Shown here one piece after another: positions 1 to 10,478 of a stretch of 64,000 nucleotides of DNA. Below the pieces are notes generated by a model. It was not told where the DNA came from. It made no database searches and saw nothing but the letters and a program-made list of their open reading frames with translations. The position numbers and the translations under genes are program-made. Every line of letters starts with the position of its first letter. The first letter of the stretch is position 1. Origin of the DNA: Actinomycetota bacterium (GTDB lineage Bacteria > Actinomycetota > Actinomycetes > Nanopelagicales > Nanopelagicaceae); assembly GCA_010023045.1 (NCBI GenBank), contig RGJX01000001.1:1-64000 (forward strand), given 5' to 3'.

Positions 1-1
1 T

Positions 2-295
2 ATCGCCGATCCCGAAATGATGCGATTAGTGATGCGGGAAGAGCCGGATGCCTATCCGATATCTGTTCATACCGGGGCTGGAATAGAAGCTTTAATCAAT
101 GCGATTGAAGCATCACTTCCTAGGCCAAAAGTTGAAGTACGTACCTTGATTCCCTACAACCGAGGTGACCTTGTGAGTCGGATTCATGAAGAGGGCGAGA
201 TTTTGCGCGAAGAGCACTTAGCCGAAGGAACTTCGTTACATGCCAGGGTGGATGGTGCGCTAGCGCACCTGCTTGAGAAATTTGTTCGGGTCTAG
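2..295 (+). CDS. hflX: GTPase HflX, C-terminal fragment (truncated by window start)
   Basis: Translation resembles the HflX C-terminus ([17 protein letters not shown]...[19 protein letters not shown]); adjacent to lexA as often seen in Actinobacteria. Confidence 0.8.
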   Translation: MADPEMMRLVMREEPDAYPISVHTGAGIEALINAIEASLPRPKVEVRTLIPYNRGDLVSRIHEEGEILREEHLAEGTSLHARVDGALAHLLEKFVRV

Positions 296-957
296 CGAAC
301 CGAACGGAGTACCGCCGTTACCTTTCCAAGAATCTCGCAGCTATCGCCATTTATAGGGGCGTAGTTTTCATTTGCCGGAAGTAGCCAGATATGGCCATCT
401 TTCTTTGAGAAGGTCTTTACGGTTGCCTCACCATCAATCATCGCGGCAACAATCTCGCCCTTGTTGCAATCTTTTTGGGAACGAATCACAACGTAATCGC
501 CATCGCAGATCGCAGCATCAACCATTGAGTCGCCAACAACTTTGAGCATAAACAATTCACCTTCGCCTACCAACGTGGAGGGGAGTGGAAAGAGCTCTTC
601 AACATTTTGTTCGGCGAGGATCGGGCCACCGGCAGCGATTCGTCCGACAAGTGGGACGTTATAAGTCTTCTCGGGTTTGATATCTTCAAATCTCTCATCG
701 CCCGGAGTTAATACTTCTAGCGCTCTACCTCTTGAGGGATCACGACGGATCCAGCCCTTGGTTTCCAGGGCCTCGAGTTGGTACTTAACACTTGAGGGGG
801 AGGCGAGCCCGGCAGCCTCACCAATTTCACGCATCGATGGTGGATAGCCCTTCTCTTCCATCGCGCTCTTAATCGCTTGAAGGATCTTAAGTTGGCGGGA
901 GGTCAGGCCATTCTCATCAACGGGGCCGTCTGGGAGCTCAGAGATTTTCGGGGTCAT
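292..957 (-). CDS. lexA: LexA repressor
   Basis: N-terminal wHTH ([40 protein letters not shown]), S24 peptidase domain with [16 protein letters not shown] and K in ATVKTF. Confidence 0.97.
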   Translation of the reverse strand: MTPKISELPDGPVDENGLTSRQLKILQAIKSAMEEKGYPPSMREIGEAAGLASPSSVKYQLEALETKGWIRRDPSRGRALEVLTPGDERFEDIKPEKTYNVPLVGRIAAGGPILAEQNVEELFPLPSTLVGEGELFMLKVVGDSMVDAAICDGDYVVIRSQKDCNKGEIVAAMIDGEATVKTFSKKDGHIWLLPANENYAPINGDSCEILGKVTAVLRSVR

Positions 958-989
958 GGCTAGAAGTTTAGAACAAATTTACGAGGATT

Positions 990-1005
990 TCAAACAAATG
1001 TTCTA
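990..1005. promoter_or_regulatory. putative SOS box (lexA autoregulation)
   Basis: TCAAACAAATGTTCTA, two mismatches to the actinobacterial consensus TCGAACN4GTTCGA, upstream of lexA. Confidence 0.65.
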
Positions 1006-1047
1006 AAAAAACTTGCCGATGTCAGTGGCGGGGTGTACCTTTAGCTT

Positions 1048-1063
1048 TAGAACAGACGTTCGA
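1048..1063. promoter_or_regulatory. putative SOS box upstream of the LysM gene
   Basis: TAGAACAGACGTTCGA, close match to TCGAACN4GTTCGA. Confidence 0.7.
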
Positions 1064-1121
1064 AGAGTATCCCCACTCTCAACGCTCGTTCTAGAGATAA
1101 GGCTAGAAATAGCTGGAGAGA

Positions 1122-1472
1122 ATGATGACGATCGCTATCAATCCGTCCCCCTTAAATGGCCAATCGCAACTGCGCCTCACCCCCCGAGGCCGAGCACTTG
1201 CCCGGCTTGCGGTTGTCTCATCTCTCTCCATCCTTCTTTTAGCTGGTTTTTCGCTATTTTCGGGCGCTTCTGCTGGGTCCTCTGATTCGGTATCGACTAC
1301 GCCCTATATGAAGATCACTGTGAAACCGGGTGAGACTCTCTGGTCTATCGCGGCAAATCTAAGTGGCTCTGGGGATCGCCGCGACCTCGTAGATGAGTTA
1401 ATTGAGGTCAACCGTTTGAAGAGCCCCGAGTTAGTTGCTGGCCAGAAGATTTATATCCCGACACGCGGCTAG
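1122..1472 (+). CDS. LysM-domain membrane protein, likely SOS-induced cell-division suppressor (ChiZ/DivS/YneA-like)
   Basis: One TM segment plus C-terminal LysM (ITVKPGETLWSIAANL...LVAGQKIYIPTRG); position between lexA and nrdR as in mycobacteria and corynebacteria. Confidence 0.75.
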   Translation: MMTIAINPSPLNGQSQLRLTPRGRALARLAVVSSLSILLLAGFSLFSGASAGSSDSVSTTPYMKITVKPGETLWSIAANLSGSGDRRDLVDELIEVNRLKSPELVAGQKIYIPTRG

Positions 1473-1517
1473 TTACCTAGCGATGTATTGCGAACTCTAA
1501 ACCCTTGCTTTACTCTT

Positions 1518-1535
1518 ACCCCTAGATATTGGGGT
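1518..1535. promoter_or_regulatory. palindrome upstream of nrdR, candidate NrdR box
   Basis: ACCCCTAGATATTGGGGT, near-perfect inverted repeat about 97 bp upstream of nrdR. Confidence 0.4.
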
Positions 1536-1631
1536 TAAAAAGCGGTAGGCTTCCATAAGTAGTGGTTCAAAGCCGAATCTCTGATACACCCAAAATCGGG
1601 AATTTCCCAGCATTGAAAGGAAAGACACGCC

Positions 1632-2129
1632 GTGAACTGTCCCTTCTGTCGGAACGAGGAGTCTCGAGTCGTTGACTCGCGCCCTGCCGATGAAGGAACG
1701 GCAATCCGTCGTCGTCGCGAATGCACCACTTGTGGCTCTCGCTTCTCCACTCAGGAAACAGCTGTTCTCTCCATCATCAAGAGAAGCGGCGCGACTGAAC
1801 CCTTTAGTCGCGAGAAGGTCATCAATGGCGTCCGCAAGGCATGCCAGAACCGCCCGGTCTCCGATGATGATTTAGCTCTGCTCGCACAGCGAGTTGAAGA
1901 GTCGCTCCGCTCGACTGGCCAAGCTGAGATTGAGGCCCAAGAAGTCGGTATGGCGATTCTCTCACCGCTGCGCGAATTAGATGAGGTGGCTTACCTGCGA
2001 TATGCCTCGGTATACCGTAACTTTTCCTCCCTTGAAGATTTCGAAGGTGAGATCGCACTTCTCCGCGCTATACCTTCCGAAAAGATTTCAGAGTCGAAAA
2101 CCCAAGTTTCTTCCCCGCAACTTAAATGA
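1632..2129 (+). CDS. nrdR: Transcriptional regulator NrdR
   Basis: [38 protein letters not shown] zinc ribbon plus ATP-cone. Confidence 0.96.
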   Translation: MNCPFCRNEESRVVDSRPADEGTAIRRRRECTTCGSRFSTQETAVLSIIKRSGATEPFSREKVINGVRKACQNRPVSDDDLALLAQRVEESLRSTGQAEIEAQEVGMAILSPLRELDEVAYLRYASVYRNFSSLEDFEGEIALLRAIPSEKISESKTQVSSPQLK

Positions 2130-2211
2130 CGCGTCCGATAAGTAGTTAGAAGAGAACTGAATAAAGCAGTAAAAACTAAAAGCTATAAAACAAAACTAAA
2201 GATTTCTAGAT

Positions 2212-5046
2212 ATGGAGAAAAAGAGAATGTCGGACACGGTTATCAATCGCGCTGGTGGAAAGAACAAGCTTGGAAAAGGCCTCCAAATGGAGCGAGTTTT
2301 CAGCACTCCTGGAGTACATCCTTACGACCAGGTGAATTGGGAGCGTCGCGATGTAGTCCAATCCAATTGGAAAACTGGCGAGACCGTCTTCGAACAGAAA
2401 GGCGTCGAATTTCCTGACTTCTGGTCAGTAAACGCCTCCACCATCGTGACCACGAAATATTTCCGTGGCGCTGTCGGACATGAGAACCGTGAATGGTCAC
2501 TAAAGCAAGTAATTGATCGTGTAGTTCTTACTTACACAAAAGCTGGAAAAGAGTTTGGTTATTTTGCAACTCCACAAGATGCTGAAGTTTTTGAGCACGA
2601 ACTTACCTACATGCTCCTTCACCAGGTCTTCTCCTTCAACTCCCCAGTCTGGTTTAACGTCGGAACCACCGCTCCACAACAAGTCTCTGCCTGCTTCATC
2701 CTCTCTGTCGATGACACGATGGATTCGATCCTTAACTGGTATCGCGAAGAGGGCATGATCTTCAAAGGTGGCTCAGGCGCCGGTTTAAATCTCTCCAGAA
2801 TTCGCTCCTCAAAGGAACTTCTCCGCTCCGGTGGAACCGCTTCGGGCCCCGTCTCCTTTATGCGTGGCGCTGATGCCTCAGCTGGCACCATCAAATCCGG
2901 TGGCGCTACTCGCCGGGCTGCGAAGATGGTTGTTCTAGATGTCGATCACCCAGATGTCGAAGAATTCATTGAAACAAAGGTCCGCGAAGAAGAGAAGATC
3001 CGCGTCCTCCGTGATGCTGGATTTGATATGGATCTCGGTGGAAAAGATGTCATCTCTGTTCAATACCAGAATGCAAATAACTCAGTCCGCGTTAATGATG
3101 AATTTATGCGCGCCTATGAGAACGGCGCGAAGTTCGGTCTACGTGCTCGCTCAACGGGTGAAGTAATTGAAGAGATTGATGCAAAGTCCCTCTTCCGCAA
3201 GATGGCTGAAGCTGCTTGGGCTTGCGCCGATCCAGGTATCCAATACGACACAACGATTAATGATTGGCACACAAACCCTGAGACTGGCCGTATTAACGCG
3301 TCGAATCCCTGCTCTGAGTACATGTCGCTAGATAACTCATCTTGCAACCTCGCATCTTTGAACTTGATGAAGTTCCTAAAGAGCGATGGTTCATTTGATG
3401 TAAAGAATTTTGTTAAGTCAACTGAGCTAATTATTACCGCTATGGATATCTCAATCTGCTTCGCTGATTTCCCAACCGAAGCAATCGGAGTGACTACCCG
3501 CGCATATCGCCAACTCGGAATTGGATATGCAAATCTTGGTGCCCTTTTGATGGCTTCTGGACTTGCATACGATTCTGAAGGTGGCCGAGCGCTCGCTGGC
3601 GCGATTACATCTTTGATGACCGGAACTTCATATCGCCGTTCCGCTGAAATCGCTGGCATCGTCGGTGCATACGACGGTTACGCTCGTAACGCAGCTGCGC
3701 ATACCCGAGTGATGAAGAAGCACCAAGCTGCATCTCTCTCTGCAAAGCCGCTCTCAACTCTCGATCGCGATGTCTGGACCGAGGCCAATAAGCAATGGGA
3801 TAGCTGCCTCTCAATCGGTGAGAAAAACGGCTGGCGTAATGCCCAGGCCTCTGTTCTTGCCCCAACCGGAACTATCGGCTTGATGATGGATTGCGATACA
3901 ACCGGTATCGAGCCAGATTTCTCACTAGTTAAGTTCAAGAAGCTGGTCGGCGGCGGATCGATGCAGATCGTCAACCAGACCGTTCCGCTAGCTCTTAAGA
4001 AACTTGGCTATACCGATGAGACGATCGAAGCAATCGTCGAGTACATCACTTCAAACGGCCATGTTGTTGATGCCCCTGGTCTAAAGCCAGAGCATTACGA
4101 CGTCTTCGACTGCGCACTTGGAGCGCGTTCAATCGCTCCAATGGGCCACGTCCGAATGATGGCGGCATGCCAGCCATTCCTCTCTGGCGCAATCTCAAAG
4201 ACCGTTAACCTCCCTGAGGATGCAACGGTTGAAGATGTTGAAGAGGTTTACTACGAAGGTTGGAAGCTAGGACTTAAGGCGATCGCGATCTATCGCGACA
4301 ATTGCAAGGTCGGCCAACCACTATCTGATGCAAAGGCAACTAAGAAAGAAGAGAGTTCTTCGGTAGCAGCACCTGCTCCTGCAACTCGCAAGCGTCTTCC
4401 AAAGTCACGCCCATCGCGCACCACTTCATTCTCCGTTGGTGGTGCTGAGGGTTACATGACCGCCGGAACTTATGAAGATGGCCAACTCGGAGAAATCTTC
4501 TTAAAGCTTGGAAAGCAAGGTTCAACTCTTGCTGGAGTTATGGATGCATTCTCAATCGCAGTCTCAATCGGTATTCAATACGGAGTACCGCTAGAAACTT
4601 ACGTTCAGAAGTTCACAAACTCTCGCTTCGAACCAGCTGGCATGACCGATGACCCAGACATCCGCATGGCCCAATCCATGATGGATTACATCTTCCGTCG
4701 CCTTGCTCTTGATTACCTACCTCATGATGTCCGTGCTGCCTATGGAATCTATTCCGCAGCCGAGCGCGCTAACGCTTTGGAGACTGGCGAATATGCCCAG
4801 GCTCAAGAAGTTGCAGCGCCATCTGCAGAGCCAGTAATTGAAGCTAAAGCAAAACCAGTTGAAGTGAAGATCGAATCTGCTCCATCCCAAACACCAACTC
4901 AAATCGGTTCTTCAACAGAACTACTTGAGAAGATCGCTGGCATAAAGTCCGATGCACCGCTCTGCGTAACCTGCGGAGTAAAGATGCGCGCATCTGGAGC
5001 CTGCTATGTCTGCGAGGGTTGCGGATCCACATCTGGTTGCTCCTGA
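2212..5046 (+). CDS. nrdJ: Vitamin B12-dependent (class II) ribonucleotide reductase
   Basis: Full-length class II RNR motifs (NPCSEYMSLDNSSCNLASLNL, APTGTIGLMMDCDTTGIEP) and C-terminal Cys-rich tail; follows nrdR. Confidence 0.95.
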   Translation: MEKKRMSDTVINRAGGKNKLGKGLQMERVFSTPGVHPYDQVNWERRDVVQSNWKTGETVFEQKGVEFPDFWSVNASTIVTTKYFRGAVGHENREWSLKQVIDRVVLTYTKAGKEFGYFATPQDAEVFEHELTYMLLHQVFSFNSPVWFNVGTTAPQQVSACFILSVDDTMDSILNWYREEGMIFKGGSGAGLNLSRIRSSKELLRSGGTASGPVSFMRGADASAGTIKSGGATRRAAKMVVLDVDHPDVEEFIETKVREEEKIRVLRDAGFDMDLGGKDVISVQYQNANNSVRVNDEFMRAYENGAKFGLRARSTGEVIEEIDAKSLFRKMAEAAWACADPGIQYDTTINDWHTNPETGRINASNPCSEYMSLDNSSCNLASLNLMKFLKSDGSFDVKNFVKSTELIITAMDISICFADFPTEAIGVTTRAYRQLGIGYANLGALLMASGLAYDSEGGRALAGAITSLMTGTSYRRSAEIAGIVGAYDGYARNAAAHTRVMKKHQAASLSAKPLSTLDRDVWTEANKQWDSCLSIGEKNGWRNAQASVLAPTGTIGLMMDCDTTGIEPDFSLVKFKKLVGGGSMQIVNQTVPLALKKLGYTDETIEAIVEYITSNGHVVDAPGLKPEHYDVFDCALGARSIAPMGHVRMMAACQPFLSGAISKTVNLPEDATVEDVEEVYYEGWKLGLKAIAIYRDNCKVGQPLSDAKATKKEESSSVAAPAPATRKRLPKSRPSRTTSFSVGGAEGYMTAGTYEDGQLGEIFLKLGKQGSTLAGVMDAFSIAVSIGIQYGVPLETYVQKFTNSRFEPAGMTDDPDIRMAQSMMDYIFRRLALDYLPHDVRAAYGIYSAAERANALETGEYAQAQEVAAPSAEPVIEAKAKPVEVKIESAPSQTPTQIGSSTELLEKIAGIKSDAPLCVTCGVKMRASGACYVCEGCGSTSGCS

Positions 5047-5084
5047 TCAGAAAAAAGGTCATAGCAAACTCATAAGGTTCAGCA

Positions 5085-7076
5085 ATGAGCCTTGAAAAGG
5101 TCAGAAACGCTCTAGCTGCTGCAATTAATGCGATTGATGGCTCTCCTCGTGAGGGCCAGATCGCCATGGCCGAAGCGGTCGCTAATGCCCTCTCTGATCG
5201 TCACCATCTCCTTGTCCAAGCTGGAACCGGAACGGGAAAGTCTCTTGCCTACCTAGTCCCTGCTCTTGTTCACGGCAAACGGGTACTTGTTGCAACCGCA
5301 ACATTGGCGCTCCAGCGCCAACTTGTAGAGCGCGACCTTCCTCGAGTTAAGGAGGCCCTCGAAGAAGAGCTAGGACGTGAAATTTCATTTGCTGTTTATA
5401 AGGGCGTTGGAAATTATCTATGTCTCCAAAAGATGAACGCAGATGAGAGCCACGATTCCGAAGTATTGGTAGATATCTCAACTCTAGAGCGCGATGCCCG
5501 TCGCCTTAGAGAGTGGGCAGCAAAACCTGGAATCTCTGGAGATCGCGATGATGCTCCCGAAGTTGATCGAAGAGTCTGGCTCGCTAACTCAACTTCTGGA
5601 AGAGAGTGTGTAGGGGCCGATGAATGTAGATTTGGGAGCGAGTGTTTTGCGGTAAATGCAAAGGCAAAGGCCCAAACTGCCGACATTGTCGTCACCAATC
5701 ACACCTTGCTCGCTATTGAGATTGTCGATTCGCATCCAATCCTTCCCGAACGTGATGCGGTCATTCTTGATGAAGCCCATGAATTCATGGATCGCACAAC
5801 CCAAGCCGTAACCGAAGAATTGACCGCCGGAAGAGTCTCTCGTGCTGCCGCAATGGCCAGAAAACATATGCCTGGCAAACTTGCAAATGCTTTTGATAAA
5901 GCCGCTGATTCATTTGCCGATGCATTGGATAGCTACAGCAATGATTACCGAAGTAGAAGTGAAGAGGAACGAAGGCTAGTTGAGTTACCTGACGAACTAG
6001 TCGCACCGATAAGAAAGGTGAAAGAAGCAGCCGAAGCGGTGGTTGCCGCGATAAATGCAGATAGTGAAATTATCGATCCAGACACGATCGCTGAGCGAGC
6101 CCGAGTCAAAGGCGCGGTCAATGAAGTAAAGACAACTGCCCAAAAACTACTGAAAAATAGCGATGGCAGCGTCCTTTGGTTTGAGCCAAATTTCTCAACT
6201 CTCTATCTCGCACCGTTGGATGTCTCCTCGGTTCTGCGCGAGAATCTCTTTACCCAAACACCGGTCATTGCTACGAGCGCAACGCTCTCGGTTGGAAAGA
6301 GCTTTGATTCGATAGCTAGGAATCTTGGGATAAGTGGTGAATCTGAAGACGAGGAAGATAGCTCTGGGATCGACCCAAGTAATGTCCAGATGCTAGATGT
6401 CGGCTCGCCCTTCGATTTTGCTTCCCAAGGAATGCTCTATCTTCCAAAACATCTTCCCGAACCTGGGCGAGATGGACCGAGCGTCGAGGCGCTAGTTGAG
6501 CTCGGTGAGCTGATTGATGCCGCTGGTGGCCGAACCCTTGCGCTATTTTCTTCTTGGCGGGGAGTCGAGATGGCCGATGACCATCTTCGCCGAGTCTTGG
6601 CTGAACTCCCAATAAAGATCATCACACAAAAGCGCGGCGATAGCGTCGGAACGCTTGTTGATCGCTTCGCTGAAGATCCAAATTCGATACTTCTTGGAAC
6701 GATGAGTTTATGGCAAGGCGTTGATGTCCCAGGTCCTGCTTGCACGCTAGTTGCGATTGATCGAATTCCTTTTCCAAGACCAGATGACCCGGTGATGTCG
6801 GCGCGCGCTTCAAAAGCTGATGCCACGGGAGGCTCAGGGTTTATGCAAGTCTCTCTTCCCCGCGCCGCACTTCTGCTTGCTCAAGGCACCGGAAGATTGA
6901 TTCGCTCCATAGATGATCGGGGAGTAGTTGCAATTCTCGATTCGCGCATCGTCAATAAGCGATATGGATCGGTCTTACTTAATTCAATGCCGCCACTTTG
7001 GCGTACTAGCGAAGGCGATGTTGTTAAGGAATCGCTTCGAAGGCTTAATCAACAATTTCTTGAAGCCGGGCGCTAA
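5085..7076 (+). CDS. ATP-dependent DNA helicase, DinG/XPD family
   Basis: Walker A QAGTGTGKSLAYLVPAL, DEAH box, GTMSLWQGVDVPG, QGTGRLIRS; Cys residues consistent with FeS domain. Confidence 0.92.
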   Translation: MSLEKVRNALAAAINAIDGSPREGQIAMAEAVANALSDRHHLLVQAGTGTGKSLAYLVPALVHGKRVLVATATLALQRQLVERDLPRVKEALEEELGREISFAVYKGVGNYLCLQKMNADESHDSEVLVDISTLERDARRLREWAAKPGISGDRDDAPEVDRRVWLANSTSGRECVGADECRFGSECFAVNAKAKAQTADIVVTNHTLLAIEIVDSHPILPERDAVILDEAHEFMDRTTQAVTEELTAGRVSRAAAMARKHMPGKLANAFDKAADSFADALDSYSNDYRSRSEEERRLVELPDELVAPIRKVKEAAEAVVAAINADSEIIDPDTIAERARVKGAVNEVKTTAQKLLKNSDGSVLWFEPNFSTLYLAPLDVSSVLRENLFTQTPVIATSATLSVGKSFDSIARNLGISGESEDEEDSSGIDPSNVQMLDVGSPFDFASQGMLYLPKHLPEPGRDGPSVEALVELGELIDAAGGRTLALFSSWRGVEMADDHLRRVLAELPIKIITQKRGDSVGTLVDRFAEDPNSILLGTMSLWQGVDVPGPACTLVAIDRIPFPRPDDPVMSARASKADATGGSGFMQVSLPRAALLLAQGTGRLIRSIDDRGVVAILDSRIVNKRYGSVLLNSMPPLWRTSEGDVVKESLRRLNQQFLEAGR

Positions 7077-7506
7077 TTGTTGGCCAGCTCCTTGCAAAAC
7101 TAGGGTGAAGGTTTACCGAACCTACCTCTTCGATGAGAAACCAGCGTAAATCAATAGTTTCATGGTTATTCTCAAAGACCATACCCTCGGGTTCAAGGTG
7201 AGCAACAATCGTTTCATAGCTCCAATCGCCGTGATCATCGAGATGCGTAAATCGAGCTGTTACATACTTCCCATCAATCCCAATCTCTTCATTACTCTCA
7301 CGCAGCGCTGCTTCTAGTGCGCTTTCATGCGAATCTCTAGCGCCTCCCGGTATTCCCCACGTATCACCGTTATGCACCCAAGGCGCTCGGTGCTGTAACA
7401 AGATCTCTCGGGAGCGGAAGAGAAGTAAGCCCGCAGCGCCATTTAAGCCCCAATGTCTTGAGCCACACTGACAATTCACCCAACCATCGCCATCACGAAC
7501 TGCCAT
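7045..7506 (-). CDS. NUDIX hydrolase
   Basis: Nudix box GGARDSHESALEAALRESNEEIG; overlaps the end of the helicase gene convergently. Confidence 0.88.
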   Translation of the reverse strand: MAVRDGDGWVNCQCGSRHWGLNGAAGLLLFRSREILLQHRAPWVHNGDTWGIPGGARDSHESALEAALRESNEEIGIDGKYVTARFTHLDDHGDWSYETIVAHLEPEGMVFENNHETIDLRWFLIEEVGSVNLHPSFARSWPTISARLQEIVD

Positions 7507-7574
7507 GCCCGCTAGTTTTCCACAGAAATTTGGTTTGGGCTCCGGGGGCAGGAAATTACTTCTAACGTGAGTAG

Positions 7575-8306
7575 ATGCGCCGTCTACTCATAGCCTTACT
7601 AATTGCAACAATTTCCATCGCAACCCCCGTACACGGAGAAGAGTGTGATGGTGATACTTGTATTGATGTAAGCGCCGATGATGATAACCATATTGTCATC
7701 AAGGTTAAGAAAGGCAAACCTGGATCGGCTACAACTACGACTCCATCGCCACGCCCCACCGCTACTGCAACTGCGAAACAACCTTGGATTCCCTGGTTGC
7801 CAAAGCCCGCTGCAACAACATCACCGCGGCCGAAATCTACAAAGATAAGTAAACCTAGAGTCCGCAAGCCAAGAGTTTCGAAGATCAGCTCCTCACAATT
7901 AGCCGATCAGGTAAAACGGATGCTGCCTGGCGGCCTCATTCTCACCCAACCGATGAGCACCGCCCTATTGAGAGAGCCAGTTAACTTCTTCACTACTGTT
8001 CCGGCTTCATTTCAAACCGTAATCGTGGTTCTCGAGGTTCCAATTCTGATTACGCTAAAGGCTCTATATAAATGGGAATTCGGCGATGGAAACTCTCAGA
8101 CCACAGTTCATCCGGGGGCGCCTTATCCGGCATCTCTAATTAAGAATAAATATCAAGAATCGGGTGAGTACGAAGTCGACCTACAGGTTACCTGGTCTGG
8201 AACTTGGCGTGCCGGCGCTCTATCTGGGCCGATAAAGGGAAGTATCAATCAGAACTTTGAGCGGACAATCTCCATCTACAAAGCCGACACTACATTTACT
8301 CGATAG
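7575..8306 (+). CDS. Secreted hypothetical protein with Pro/Thr-rich linker and PKD-like segment
   Basis: N-terminal signal peptide, low-complexity linker, YKWEFGDGNSQ PKD-like motif. Confidence 0.6.
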   Translation: MRRLLIALLIATISIATPVHGEECDGDTCIDVSADDDNHIVIKVKKGKPGSATTTTPSPRPTATATAKQPWIPWLPKPAATTSPRPKSTKISKPRVRKPRVSKISSSQLADQVKRMLPGGLILTQPMSTALLREPVNFFTTVPASFQTVIVVLEVPILITLKALYKWEFGDGNSQTTVHPGAPYPASLIKNKYQESGEYEVDLQVTWSGTWRAGALSGPIKGSINQNFERTISIYKADTTFTR

Positions 8307-8364
8307 TTATCCACAAAATAAAAGTTTCTTCCCATCCGATTAAGTGCTCGCCAATGCTTCGCCC

Positions 8365-9354
8365 ATGACAACAGTTACAACTCCTAATGATTTATTGGCT
8401 GCCGTTCCATTTCTAATCGGATACCAACCCAGTGATTCCATAGTTCTCATCTCATTAAAAGATGAGTCGATAAATATGGCAATTCGGATCGACTTTCCGG
8501 AGTCGATAGAGAAGAGAGAAGCAAGCGCGCTCATTGAGAAATTGAGGGGTAGCGATGGCGCGCTTCTTGTCTCTTATATCCCAGATTCATGTCACGACAC
8601 TGAGAGCGTGCTTCTTCCATTAATCGAGGCTCTCGAAGAAGAGGCGATTCCACTTCGCGAATCGATCATCATCGTGGGAAATAGGTGGCGTTCTCTGATG
8701 TGTAACGATCCAGATTGTTGCCCCATCGAAGGCTCGCCACTTCCCGAGCTCTCCGGCTCTAGGGTCGCTGTAGAGGAAATCGCGCAAGGAAAGTTGATGC
8801 CTTTCAAAAACTTAACCGAGATGGCCGGCTCACTTGATCAAGAGTTAGATTCGGTAATCATCGAAATGATCGGGCGAATCCCTCCAATCGATTACGACTG
8901 CGACCCAACTCCGGCACAAAGAGAGGGTGCAAATTCAATACTCGATTTTCTACACGACTTTGAAGTTGATGGAATCTGTAGGGATAAGCGATTGGTTGCG
9001 AAAGTTCTAGTTCGTCTCAAGGATCTCCAAGTTCGCGACTTCGCATTGGGAAGTATGAATGGCGAGAGTGATCTCTACTTCGACGCCTGGAAGTGGTTAC
9101 TGAAGAAGGCACCGGAGGGATTTATTGCTGCCCCCGCTACATTATTTGCAGTTGCGGCATATGAGCGAGGCGATGGCGCTATGGCAAATCTGGCTCTCGC
9201 AAAAGCTGAGGGTGATCAGCCGAACTACTCAATGATCAACTTACTCAAGCAACTCTTTAGAAGCGGAAAGTCACCAACCATCTTTGCTGAGTTAAGAGCC
9301 GAGCTTCACCCCAAGGTTTGTGCCGCTTTATTCTCCGGTAGCATTTCGGCGTGA
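8365..9354 (+). CDS. DUF4192 domain-containing protein
   Basis: TPNDLLAAVPFLIGYQPSDSIVLISL N-terminal signature. Confidence 0.8.
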   Translation: MTTVTTPNDLLAAVPFLIGYQPSDSIVLISLKDESINMAIRIDFPESIEKREASALIEKLRGSDGALLVSYIPDSCHDTESVLLPLIEALEEEAIPLRESIIIVGNRWRSLMCNDPDCCPIEGSPLPELSGSRVAVEEIAQGKLMPFKNLTEMAGSLDQELDSVIIEMIGRIPPIDYDCDPTPAQREGANSILDFLHDFEVDGICRDKRLVAKVLVRLKDLQVRDFALGSMNGESDLYFDAWKWLLKKAPEGFIAAPATLFAVAAYERGDGAMANLALAKAEGDQPNYSMINLLKQLFRSGKSPTIFAELRAELHPKVCAALFSGSISA

Positions 9355-10454
9355 ACATTGGCGTTCCCAAAGAGATAAAAAATAATGAATTTCGTGTCGC
9401 TATTACCCCGGCTGGTGTACGAGAGTTTGTAAGCCGCGGCCATACCGTATTTATCGAAAGTGGCGCCGGACTTGGCTCTGCGATAACTGATGAAGACTAT
9501 AAGAAAGTTGGCGCCACAATTCTCGGTGGCGCTGATGAGGTTTGGAGTAAAGCGGAATTAGTTTTAAAAGTTAAAGAACCGATTGCCGCTGAGTACAAGC
9601 GGATGCGAAGTGGCCAAACTCTCTTCACTTATCTCCATCTTGCTGCTTCAAAAGAGTGCACTGATGCGCTAATCAATAGCGGTATAACGGCAATCGCCTA
9701 TGAGACAGTCGAAGTTAATGGCGCGCTACCTTTACTTGCACCGATGAGCGAAGTTGCCGGTCGCATGGCCGCCCAAGTCGGAGCCGCTGCGCTACAACGA
9801 AGTAATGGTGGACGTGGCGTACTCCTTGGTGGAGTCCCAGGAGTTAGACCCGGGCGGGTTCTAGTTCTTGGCGGAGGTATCGCTGGACTTGCTGCTGCAA
9901 CCATCGCTCATGGAATGCGCGCCGATGTCACAGTTGTCGATTTAAACCAGAAACGCCTTGGCGAGATTGACCAGATCTTTGGCGGTACCGTCAAGACGCT
10001 GATGTCTAGCGCTCATGTAATCGAGGAGGAGGCGCTTCAAGCTGATTTAGTTATTGGCGCAGTCCTGATTCACGGAGCCAAAGCTCCAAAGTTGATTAAG
10101 AATGAATTGGTAAAACGGATGAAAGCTGGCTCGGTTCTAGTAGATATCGCGATCGATCAGGGCGGGTGCTTTGAAGATTCTCGTCCCACCACCCATGCCG
10201 AACCCACGTTTAATGTTCACGATTCCATTTTCTACTGCGTAGCCAATATGCCGGGAGCGGTCCCATTTACATCTACCTATGCGCTTTCCAATGCCACCTT
10301 GAAATATGCCATCGCCCTTGCCGATCTTGGTTGGCGGGAGGCGCTACGACAAGATTCAGGTTTAGCCCTCGGATTAAATGTCCATGAAGGAAAGATTTAT
10401 TATCAAGCCGTCGCCGAGTCGCATGGCCTTTCGAGTCATAAGTGGACTTTTTGA
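9351..10454 (+). CDS. ald: Alanine dehydrogenase
   Basis: MNIGVPKEIKNNEFRVAITPAGVREFVSRGHTVFIESGAG...; Rossmann VLGGGIAGLAAATIAHGM. Confidence 0.95.
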   Translation: MNIGVPKEIKNNEFRVAITPAGVREFVSRGHTVFIESGAGLGSAITDEDYKKVGATILGGADEVWSKAELVLKVKEPIAAEYKRMRSGQTLFTYLHLAASKECTDALINSGITAIAYETVEVNGALPLLAPMSEVAGRMAAQVGAAALQRSNGGRGVLLGGVPGVRPGRVLVLGGGIAGLAAATIAHGMRADVTVVDLNQKRLGEIDQIFGGTVKTLMSSAHVIEEEALQADLVIGAVLIHGAKAPKLIKNELVKRMKAGSVLVDIAIDQGGCFEDSRPTTHAEPTFNVHDSIFYCVANMPGAVPFTSTYALSNATLKYAIALADLGWREALRQDSGLALGLNVHEGKIYYQAVAESHGLSSHKWTF

Positions 10455-10478
10455 TTCTCATTTCCTAGAGTCCGCCTA

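Noticed and set aside
969-984. Third SOS box near lexA (TAGAACAAATTTACGA)
   Set aside because: The right half is too degenerate to annotate as a separate site; mentioned only within the lexA finding.
2212-5046. Intein in NrdJ
   Set aside because: Translation is collinear with class II RNRs, with no intein blocks.
2300-6826. Many antisense ORFs opposite nrdJ and the DinG-like helicase
   Set aside because: Low-complexity, no recognisable domains, lie opposite well-supported genes; typical by-products of codon bias.
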